A stretch of 64,000 bases of DNA from Erythroxylum novogranatense. Lineage: Eukaryota > Streptophyta > Magnoliopsida > Malpighiales > Erythroxylaceae. Each line of letters starts with the position of its first letter. Positions within the stretch are counted from its first letter, which is position 1. The DNA lies in contig CM057228.1 in assembly GCA_029891385.1 (NCBI GenBank), forward strand, positions 61,923,023 to 61,987,022, written 5' to 3'. Below, piece after piece: positions 54,891-64,000 of the stretch. The notes under the pieces were generated by a model, which was not told where the DNA came from, searched no databases, and saw only the letters and a program-made list of their open reading frames with translations. The translations under genes were made by a program, and so were the position numbers.

Positions 54891-57490
54891 TGCACACCTT
54901 CTCTTCAAACCTCCCTCACTTCTAACCCACATAACTTTCAATCCAGAACTCCAAAAATTTCAAACTTTATATCAATAAAAAGCTAAAAGAAAGATCTACA
55001 ACTTTCACGAAGAAAATTTTGTCAAAGTGTTTTCAAATCAATACAGTTTAATTAGGGAAGGTTCAGACCAAAACTAACTTCTCTAGCTTGTCTTCTTCGT
55101 TCTCTGTGCTTCCTCTTTCATTCGCTTACACTTTCCTTCCATTTACATTCTTCAGTTTCATTTTAAAATTTTAACTCTCATTCAGCTCAACACATTCACA
55201 ACAATTCTAGAAATCCATGTTTAAATAAAATCATCAAGAACAGAAAAAAGTCATTCAAGCATTTCACCATTCTCTGCGCTTTCTTTACTATCATTTTCCT
55301 ATATTTTTCATTTTCTACATTCTCTTAATCCTTTTTCTCTAAATATCATTTAAACAATCTTTCTCATCTCAGATCATCATCTTACAACTATTCTTCAACT
55401 CTAAATTCCTTCTTTTGATCATCCTTGGAAACACTCTAAACTCATGTATATAGTGAATACACAACCATAAACAGAGCATTTACTTATTCTTCTCTCCAAA
55501 TTTTTCTATACTTAGTCATACATGTTTCCTATGATCTTCCAACTTATAAATCATTTCTACACTATCTTAAGACATCTAGATCATTAATTATTCAAAAATC
55601 ACACATCAACAATTTTTATATCATATACCCTCAATGTTCATGAACAATGCCCATTTTTTTCATAATCATGCAATGACAATTAAATCACTATTTTGGTTTC
55701 ATAAAGCAACAACTCTAACAGATTTATACAATACTTACTTGATATTTCTCCAAAATTTGCAAAAGCTCAAAGAGCCCTAAACTTCATGCAACTTACGTAA
55801 TACCACTTTAGAAGTCGGCAAGCTTCGATATTTCTCAATGCAAAGAGAGGGAAACCGAAGTTGGGAGTAAAAGTGAATAGATAAAAATAAGGTTTAATGA
55901 AAAACTCTGTGTTATAGAAAGAAACAACTTTGGAGAAGAAACTATGAGAGAGAGATGAAGACAAGAACAGTAACTTGTCTTTCAAGGTTAAAGAAATTTA
56001 ACTTAAAACTTGTCCACTTGTCCACTTTTGAATACATTAGCTAATTTCCCCAAACTAACTAGTTCTATTTGAACTAGTTCCATCAAATCCCATCTTTTCA
56101 TTACAATTTTATCCACAATTTTCAATATCATCTTCTTACAAATTCTAAGTCATCTCCAAAATTTACAAAGTCATTTTTAACAATTCTCCAATATCATTTG
56201 GTTTCCTATCTCTATTTTATATACATGAATTTACTTGCCAAGTGGCATTTTTCCTAGTACAATTATATCCACATTTTCATAAATAAATCCTAAAATTCAC
56301 CAGAGTTCAAAATTAATAGCTACACTTTCCAATTAAAATTTCAATATAACAATTTCACAATTCTCAATAATTTCACATCACAATTCAATTATACCTAGAA
56401 TTATCCATGAATGTATGTACAATTATTTTCATGTGCAAAAATTCACTCTTAACATATATGTGTATATCATATAATGCATGAGTATGCAATTCATTTCCAA
56501 TCTCTCAATAATCTCTCTCATATTTACTATTTTAGCCTGAACGTGAGTAATGGGATGTTACAGGTAATCCTATAATTAACCCTAAAACCCTAAGCTACTA
56601 TAAAAGAACATAAAACACTCCAAAAAAGGTAGCCACCATCTTACTAAATTAGATCAAGCAAGAAAGATCAAGAAGAGCATTGGAGATTTATAGATTCAGT
56701 TCCAAATCAAGTTCTTCTTTCTTTCCTTTTGTTATTTTCATTAAACTTGATGTGTAAACTACATTTGAAGATGCTATTTACGTTTATGATGTTTTAAATT
56801 TCCAGTTTAGGATTTGTTCTTGAGTTTTTTGTGACTTTAATAGTTATTTATTGAATACAATTTCTATGTTGTGTTAATAGTGTATACATATACTTTAGCA
56901 ATAAATTGAGAGAGTGAGTCAAAACTTATCTAATTAATTTGCACAATAAGAGTTGGTGAATTAATATATGATTAACAAATCAATTATCATTCGAAGAGAG
57001 ATCTTATATGAGAACTTCGTTATTCGATAGATATCTTTAGAACTAATTCAAAACATTAGGGAAAGAGTTATGGATTGAGAGATTGTAGTTCTAGAATTTT
57101 AATATTCAATTGGGGTTAATTGGTTAGGACTTTAGAGAGAGTAATTAACCTTCAAAAATCTATAATCGACGCATAATTGGATCAATAATCATTAGGGAAG
57201 CAAAATAATGAAGGAATAAATACTATGCTTTCATCTTTGATCATCCTTAATTAATTGTGACAGCTGATTTTTATTTGATTAATTGTTTAATTTAATTTTA
57301 TTCCTTTAATTTATGTTATTTACTTTTATTCAATTCATATTTCACTACCTTAGAAAAATTTAGGTTCACGTAGTTTTAACTATTTCCTTATGGGATCGAC
57401 ATCTTTGATACTACAAATTTACGATCTATATACTTAAAGATAATGAGGGTTTTATTAACAAGGTGTATACTCTCGTGTCAAAAGGCTAGG

Positions 57491-59165
57491 TGATCTTTAA
57501 ATAAAAATATAAAAATGTGGTGGTTTAAATAAAAGTCAAGCCTATTGATCTTTTTGTGAAGTGTCAAGAAATTTCCACAATTGGGTACTTAGTGATAGCA
57601 TAATTTTTAAATTGGTAAATACAAATTAATGCATGCTTACAAATGTCATAGATGTATGAATAGGGTGTCAATATTTTGGTTCATATATGTATTTAAATAA
57701 AAACACTTAAATATGAATTGAACACCAACTTACAAATGTCATAGATGTATGAATAGGGTTTGAGTGATTGATGTTTTTGGGTAAATTAATTTCAATAGAT
57801 TTTATGGCAATGTGCCATCATGTCATTGTATCATTATTATATGATTTGTGTTTTGTTATTTCGTGGTATTAGTTTTTCTTAGTTTTGATTATGTTTAGAG
57901 TGAGTTTTAGAGGTTTTAGAATGTGTCATTATATGTTTTCTTGGGTTATAATCAGGTGTTTAGGACATAGATTTATGTTTTTATTAATATCCTTGTGTGT
58001 TTTATTTAATGATTGTTGAATAGCGCAAGAATTTTATCTTAATGCTTATTTTAGGTGCTGTTAATGCGTTTAGATGATGAGCTACGATAGGGAACTTCAA
58101 GAAAAGATGAAAAAGAAGTTGGAGGAAGAGGACTATCAATATAGTGCAAGAGTGAAGATGGAGCAGCTTGGAGCCTCTATTATGATCATGTAAACTATAC
58201 ATGGTCGTTGAAAGCCAAAATTATCAAGTTGAAATTTTTTTTGGTATTTATGATAATTTAGGTCTATTTTTGGAATATAAACAAGTGAGAAAACGATAGA
58301 AAGAGCATTGGGAGGATTTAAAAGTGTTTTAAGGTAAACAAAAACATAAGAAAAGATAGTTGAAACATCTAACAAAGAGATCAAAGAGGCAAAAATTGCA
58401 AAAAACAAAGTTGTAGAATTTTCCAGATCTGGGACAAGGAGAAGAATTTATCCAAGATTTAACTTGAATATTGATTATGAACAATTTTAGATTTAATTTA
58501 GCTATGAATTGCTAAATTTATTTTAGGAATTACTTTTGAATTGTATTGTTAAACTTTTATGTTCTTGATTAAATATAAACATAATTTATGATTGTTATTA
58601 TTTTAATCTTTAATCAATCAAGAAATTACATTAAACTATCTATGTTATATTACACCACGAGAGCTGGTACCATAATAGACCTATAAACATCAGATTAATA
58701 GGCAATTGAAGAGAGACTGCAATTGTTTGTTAGTTACCTATAAAATTGCTTCAAGTCCAATTGGATAATTAGGAAGAGTTTTGATTGATTGACAAGTTAC
58801 ACTTTAATTCTTTTCTATTTTAATTAGGATTACTTGGCTAGATCTTGAGAGAGGGTAATCATAAATATTAGATATCTAAGGCCAAGTATTATTAAATCAA
58901 AAAGGTTAGGTGAAAAAAGAGAGAGGATATAAGTAATTCCTATGTTGTTATCCTTGATTAATCACAAGTTCACTATTGCTCTATTAATTTTTAATTTCTC
59001 TAGTTTAGTTTATTTTCTAACTACACTTATTATATTATTTACCTTAAATAAAGTGTTACAAAAATTATTAGGTGTCTAATAACAATCCTTATGGGAATAA
59101 TATTGTTTATATTATAAGGATGCAACTCATATACTTGCGATATTTATAGATTTAAAAAAGTCAAT
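57491..59165 (+). repeat. further degenerate Athila-like LTR
   Basis: The right part (about 58600-59165) matches the U5 half of the other plus-strand LTRs: 'cttgagagagggtaatc', 'ccaagtattattaaatc' and the end block 'aatccttatggga...acttgcgatattt'. The left end is unclear (roughly 57880). 57491-57880 is AT-rich with a short repeated string 'acaaatgtcatagatgtatg' (57639 and 57731). Frames at 58002-58408 are not supported. Confidence 0.55.
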
Positions 59166-59271
59166 CAAACATTGAGAACTATCATTTCTAAGGATACTAA
59201 AATGTCGATATGAAATAAGGAAAGAGCTAGCTTTTGGTTTGAAAATTGGAATAACTTAAATCCTTTTCACT

Positions 59272-60695
59272 TGTTGATAAGTGAAAACGCATCGCGTTTT
59301 AAAGTATAATTTGATATGTGTTTAGTTGTTAATTCAATTATTTAGTATGTGTTTAGGTTAGAATTGTGTTAGTTTATTAATTATTTGTATTTAAAATGTT
59401 TTAACAAGATTTGAGTTTAAAAATTATGTTTTTGAGGTACCTTGATGTATTTGCTAGTGTTTAGGGTCAATATCAAAGAATGGAGGAGTTTTGGAAGACA
59501 TTCGAGCTAAAACAATTGTGATAGAAGCTCTAAGAATGACCCAAGATCATAACTTGCATGCCACAATCATGACGGAAGGCTTAGATGTAAGCCACGATCG
59601 TGGCTTGTAAGGCCATGGTCATGATCTACATCGGCCATACGTGCAGACACTTGTGAACTTCACATTTTGAGGGACTTTTTGGACCTTTCGGACCCCAAAA
59701 AGCCTTAAGGTTACCCAAAATATAAGAGACTATTTAAAGAACAACAAGAGAGGAAAGAAAGGATCTTTTTCGTGCAACCACTTTTGGAAACCCTAAGAGA
59801 GAAAAAAGAAGAGGAAGTGATCTCGATGTGCTTCCAAGATCAAAAGGTTTCCTGATGCTGCTGCCTTCCCAAATTGTCCATTCTAAGTTTCTATTTCCTT
59901 TTTGTTTCAATTTTATTCATGTATAAAGTTGGATGGATTGTATGAGGAAAGATAGTAGAATGTTGATAATGTTTTAACTATTCTTTGGGATTTTATTATG
60001 ATTTAATGATAATTTAGTTGATTTTGTTTATTGGATGAATGTCATGATTTGATTGCATTCTTGCATATTTCAGTAATAAATTGAGAGGATGAACTGAATG
60101 AAAAACAATCCAATCGGATTAATCAGAGTTAAGCAATTTAATAGAAACTATGACGAATCATATTGGCAATTGTGTAGAGAGAGATCTTGTGTGATATTAT
60201 GATAGTTTATTAAAGTGTTTTAGATCTAATTAGGGTTTTATATAATTTGCGAATTAAGAGATTACAAATTTCATAAGCCAATTAGGGTTTATAAGTTAGG
60301 ATTAATGGTTATAACTAGAGAGAGAGTAATCAGTCCTAGGATCATCTAGACCTAACACCTGTTAACACATAATCAACTAGGTTAGCATTAATGATAGGTA
60401 AAATCCCTTTTCTTATAACTTGGTAAATTCTTTGATTGATTTCTATTGTGCATGTTTGTTGCTAAATTGTCAAGGCCTTCATGTTTAACTTTTTATTTAA
60501 TTGGTTGAATTCAATTCCCGTATTTCCTTTCCGTTGCATTGTTTATTTTTAATTTCATATCCTTTTAGCCTTATATTTTTACAATTAGATTAGTCCCCCT
60601 CCTTGTGGGATCAACACCTCTTATACTACAATCATGACCCATATGCTCGCAGTATTTGAGGGCTTATAAATTTTAAAGCTCGAATGACACGATCA
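59272..60695 (+). repeat. Athila-like 5' LTR (about 1.42 kb)
   Basis: Palindrome cluster at 59515-59640 including the perfect 18-bp AAGCCACGATCGTGGCTT (59589-59606). It ends with the shared block 'ccttgtgggatcaacacc' and 'gctcgcagtattt'. Confidence 0.75.
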
Positions 60696-60701
60696 TGTTT
60701 T

Positions 60702-60719
60702 TGATGTCATTACTGAGGA
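60702..60719 (+). other. decayed primer-binding site, tRNA-Asp-like
   Basis: TGATGTCATTACTGAGGA. From memory, this lineage commonly uses TGGCGCCGTTGCCGGGGA. Every difference is G-to-A or C-to-T. Confidence 0.55.
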
Positions 60720-60821
60720 GGGTGAAAAATAGTTTAGTTCTCTTAGTCTATGGCATTTTAGTTAGTTTTTATAAGTTTTTCTATTCTTCCTATCTTTTTT
60801 CATGTGTATCCATGCTCTTGC

Positions 60822-61515
60822 ATGAACACAAGAGTTACAAGAAGTTCGAGTCACATAGCTAAAACTATAGAGCTTGACATCACTCATTTAGAAAGTTTAA
60901 TTATAAGAGCTTAGCCTGAAGAAGAAGAAACTGTAAAAGCAACAATGGTCGAGGAGTTTCAGAAAGAGTTGGATCAAGAAGCAAATCAAGTGCAGCAATC
61001 GAGAACCTTATAGACTTCATGAGATCGGCCTTCAATGTAGCCAATCAAGGTGTAGCTATGCCACTCGTGTAAGCAACTTCTTTTGAAATCAAACCAACCC
61101 TTTTAAATATGCTTCAACAAAATGTGCAATTTTATAGATTAACAAATGAAGACCCGAACACACATATTGTCAATTTCCTTGAAGTCTACGATACCTTCCT
61201 GTATCATCAAATGTCAGAAGATGTTGTAAGAATAAGATTCTTTCCTTTTACCTTAAGGGATAGAGCAAAATCTTGGTACCATTCCCTCTACCTAATTAAT
61301 GTCACCACTTGGGAGTAATTAGCTCATGTCTTCTTAGAAAAGTACTTTTCCCCTACTAAGACTACAAAGATTTTCAAAGAGATCACAAACTTCTGGCAGG
61401 GTGATGGGGAATCAATTTATCAAGCATGGGAATGATAAAAAGACTTCCAAAGAAAATGTTGACACCATAACCTACCTAAAGAATTTCTTTTGCAAACATT
61501 CTAAAATGGAGTAAC
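60822..61515 (+). pseudogene. Athila-like gag, N-terminal and core part, broken and cut off
   Basis: Starts MNTRVTRSSSH at 60822 and meets a stop after about 30 codons. The core is readable at 61109-61318 ('VQFYRLTNEDPNTH', 'RIRFFPFTLRDRAKSWYHSL') and, with more stops, to 'FLLQTF' at about 61500. The next element begins at 61516. In the relative at 63010 the same protein position is followed by further gag. Confidence 0.8.
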
Positions 61516-62900
61516 TGATAGTTGCGCATTAGTGTGTGTCTTTCTAAGTATTTGGTATGTGTTTATTGTATAATAGGTTATTATTATGGTGTTTTAGGAC
61601 TTAATTTGTGTGTTTTTGATTGTTTTGATCTTTCTTTTATATTTGATGTTGGTTTAGGGTAATACTTGATCATTTTGGAGTAGGAATTAAGGGTGGCCAC
61701 CTCTATGATTGAGTTAGGTACCCAAAGAGGAGAACAAAAGTGGAGGAGCTATAGAACAAGAACCTATGATTATGGGAATGAGCTTGTTTCCCAAGACTGT
61801 GGCAAATCTCTTAGAATGTTTTTGCCACATTAACCCATGATCGTAGGAAGCATAATGATAATTCCCACGATCATGGGAACTGGAGGTAGAATGAACACGA
61901 CGGTTTAACTTGTTTTTAGGATTTTATAACTTGTCTTGTGATATATAAGGGCACAAATCACTAGGGCCAAAAGAGAGGGTTGTGAAAACATGCCTCCTTG
62001 AGATAAAACATAGATTGAGAGCCCAGAGAGGGGTAGAGAATCAATATTTTCATTCCCAATTGGGCAAAAAGAACACCAATTCCAGATTTTTCAGATTTGG
62101 GAAAAGAAGAGGAGGAGCTTACTTCATTTAGTTCTTATTTCTTTTTTTCTCTTCTATCATCTTTATTATGGATTGTTTGGTTGTGGACATTAATGAAATT
62201 ATAAGTGATTAAATATTTTTAGGGTTTGTTGTTTGAACTATTTGTGAACCTTCAATTGTTAATTTAATGAGATAAATGTTTCTATTATTTACTAAGCTTA
62301 AACCTTGCAACAAATCAAGAGAGTGAGCTTGGTAATCTGTATTAAACGTACAATGAGAGTTGTCATTTAACATACCTATAGATAACAAGTTATTGATTTA
62401 TTAGTAAGAGATTCCTATAGATTGATATATTGCCTATAGGATATTGCCTATAGGATAGTTTCATATATAGTTGAATATTCAGGAAAGGCTTTGCATATGG
62501 AGAGATCCCAAAGTTAATCCTAATTTATTTAACTAGTGACATTTGGTTGCACCTTGAGAGAGGGTAGCTAAAATTTTAGGAAATCTTGGGCCAAGCATAA
62601 ATTGAATCAATTAACCAAAGTGGAACAAATAGGGATAATGAAAATTCCTAACTTTTAATCTTGATTATCTCCAATTTTTAGTTTATGATTTTAGCTTTAG
62701 TTGTGTTGTTTCCTTTTACCTTTAGTTTGTCTTTGTTTTATTTTTCTATTTAAATTTGTTTGAATCGGTTTCTTAAATAAAGAGCAACTTGAATTAAGTG
62801 TTGTTTAAGCACAATCCTTGTGGGATTGATATCGGCTTTTTACTATAAGTTATGACTCGTGTACTTGTAATTTTGAGCATAAAACTAGTAGTTTGTTTTG
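61516..62900 (+). repeat. Athila-like 5' LTR of the nested element
   Basis: Palindrome-like cluster at about 61760-61895 (cctatgattatggg, cccatgatcgtagg, cccacgatcatggg). End block 'ccttgtgggattgatatc' and 'gtgtacttgtaatttt' at 62814-62872. The exact 3' end is uncertain. Confidence 0.7.
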
Positions 62901-63009
62901 CAACCAATAAGTTTTTGTGGAATTGTTTGTTTAGCATCTTATTTAGATTGAGTTACTTTGATTTAAGAGTTTTTTTTTTTGATACTTTTCCTTATGTATT
63001 TGTTGGTGC

Positions 63010-64000
63010 ATGAACACAAGGAGCACACGAAGATCTACTGAATTTAGTGACGAAGAGTTATCAGATATCACAAGGCATGAACGAGAGTTAAGAAGAGTGA
63101 AGTGCCAAGACAATATACAAAGAAATATGGTAGAACAAGGAGAGCAAGGAGGAATTAAGAGGACATTGATGAACTTTATGAGGTCAGGTTTTAGTCTTCA
63201 AAGAGTTACAAGGTCAACGATTCAAGCTAATAATTTCAAGATCAAGTCAGCACTCCTTAACATACTTCAGAGTAGTGTGCAATTGTATAGGCTACCTAAC
63301 AAAGATCCCAATGCCAATCTTGCAAATTTTTTAGAGATTTGCGACACCTTCAGGTTTAATAGCAAGTCTGACAATGTTGTAAGGTTGCGATTATTTTCTT
63401 TCACTTTGAGAGATCGGGCAAAGGCATGGTTAACTCACTCAGTTCAAGGTAAATCACTACTTGGGAACAGCTAACCCAAGCATTCCTTAGTAAAGCCCCT
63501 TAACCAAGACAATAAGAATCATAAAGGAAATCACAAATTTTCAACAAAGTGATGGGGAGTCTTTATATGAAACTTGGGAGAGGTTTAAAGGATTACAGAG
63601 AAGCTGCCCCCACTATAACCTTCCGAGGGAGTTCCTTTTACAAACATTCTATAATGGTGTAAATCAGAGTACAAGAGGAACCATTGATGCAGTTGCTGGA
63701 GGATCTTTGATGAGAAAAACTATCGATACAGCTCATGATCTTTTGGAAGAGTTAGCAAGCAATAGTTGCATGTGGTCAAATGAAAGGAGTAGATAGGGGA
63801 AAAAGGAGCAAAAAGGTATGATCCAAATTAACTCCATTATAACTTTACAAGCACAGATCATAACCTTCACTAAGCAGTTGAGCAACGTGCAAGGAGCATC
63901 TTCATCTATAGCCAAAGCTATGCAATCACAATGTGAGTTATGTAGGCAAGACAACCATTGCATAACATAATGCTTCTTATTGGGAGCTAGTAGCATAGAA
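63010..64000 (+). pseudogene. Athila-like gag, frameshifted, incomplete at window end
   Basis: Starts MNTRSTRRSTEFSDEE at 63010. The first frame (to 63474) includes 'VQLYRLPNKDPNANLANFLE' and 'VRLRLFSFTLRDRAKAWLTH'. It then loses frame near 63440, where relatives continue into 'TTWE'. The rest of the core is readable downstream ('SLYETWERFKGLQRSCPHYN' at about 63560, 'LLQTFYNGVNQSTRG' at about 63640, 'DLLEELASNS' at about 63740), and a Cys/His cluster begins near 63930 (CELCRQDNHC). It continues beyond the window. Confidence 0.82.

Larger units (their letters stand above)
52428..56562 (-). mobile_element. solo LTR of a Tekay-like family (4135 bp)
   Basis: Begins TGTAGCACCCC and ends GGGATGTTACA, flanked by a perfect duplication GGTAA (52423-52427 and 56563-56567). 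No interior, primer site or second LTR: a product of LTR-LTR recombination. The opening bases and leader block resemble the LARD-type LTRs (cacccca...tgatat...gtgagggtggc), but the rest is clearly a different family. Orientation is inferred from that similarity. Small frames within it are not supported. Confidence 0.9.
42831..57490 (+). repeat. Athila-like 3' LTR split by two nested insertions
   Basis: LTR pieces: 42831-42835 (TGTTG), then 51974-52427 (TGTTGATAGG onward), then 56563 to about 57490. Without the two insertions it would be about 1.4 kb, the same as 510-1926 and 59272-60695. TATA-like box (tataaaag) at 56599-56606. A palindrome cluster lies at 52231-52352. The right end is approximate: the conserved 'atgggatcgacatc' block is at about 57391 and the sequence stops matching other copies by about 57450-57490. 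Confidence 0.75.
59272..61515 (+). mobile_element. Athila-like element, 5' part, interrupted by another element
   Basis: LTR 59272-60695 (starts TGTTGATAAG, ends CGATCA), decayed primer site, leader, and the first part of gag to 61515, where another LTR begins. Its remainder, if present, lies beyond the window. Confidence 0.75.
61516..64000 (+). mobile_element. second Athila-like element, nested, runs off the window
   Basis: LTR starts TGATAGTTG at 61516, right after GTAAC (61511-61515), the likely left target duplication; the right copy would be beyond 64000. LTR to about 62900, leader, then gag from 63010. Confidence 0.75.

Noticed and set aside
58002..58408. two minus-strand frames
   Set aside because: Hydrophobic text from T-rich DNA inside a degenerate LTR; no motif or conserved partner.
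62880..63009. primer-binding site for the nested Athila-like element
   Set aside because: Text after the LTR end only weakly resembles the expected tRNA-Asp-type site, with transversions, so I did not call it.

Overview
This is nuclear DNA from a flowering plant, most likely a eudicot; I cannot name the species. The signs are GT-AG introns, a plant-type PELOTA gene, plant L1-type LINE protein order (DUF4283 region, endonuclease, RT, zf-RVT), initiator-Met primer-binding sites, and nested Ty3/gypsy elements of Athila-like, Tekay-like and Reina-like type. The only host gene I can support is PEL1 (PELOTA, ribosome rescue), + strand, 21958-40399. I spliced it by hand into 16 exons whose phases all agree and which total 1137 nt (378 codons plus stop).

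Layout. 1-5153: a decayed minus-strand Athila-like element. 5254-16774: a non-autonomous large retrotransposon derivative (LARD-type) with 3.8-3.9 kb LTRs, a 3.8 kb non-coding interior and 5-bp target duplications (ATTAT). 17105-20717: a Tekay-like LTR with almost all of its interior deleted (target duplication CTAAG). 20723-21957: AT-rich DNA upstream of PEL1. 21958-40399: PEL1, with a full-length but broken LINE in intron 5 (18-bp target duplication), and a Reina-like chromovirus (CACAC) plus a gag-only element (TTCTC) in intron 11.

40400-57490: a LINE remnant, then the 3' end of a plus-strand Athila-like element. Its 3' LTR was hit by a 9.1 kb Tekay-like chromovirus (42836-51973, duplication TGTTG, which is the first five bases of the target LTR), and separately carries a 4.1 kb solo LTR (52428-56562, GGTAA). 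57500-64000: further Athila-like LTRs and broken gag genes. One element (61516 to beyond the window) sits inside the gag of another (59272-61515).

PEL1 is the only gene with an expected cellular role. The gag-only element has an intact Gag but needs enzymes from elsewhere. The Reina-like and Tekay-like polyproteins carry stops and frameshifts.

The least expected signals are structural. First, several Tekay-type LTR families share an ordered set of short hairpins next to a pyrimidine-tract/CAG site in the presumed RNA leader; stems change sequence between families but stay paired. Second, clusters of short palindromes, with a different core in each family, recur at a fixed place in the 5' part of Athila-like LTRs and in some Tekay-like LTRs. 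I found no tRNA, rRNA, CRISPR array or prokaryotic-type system.
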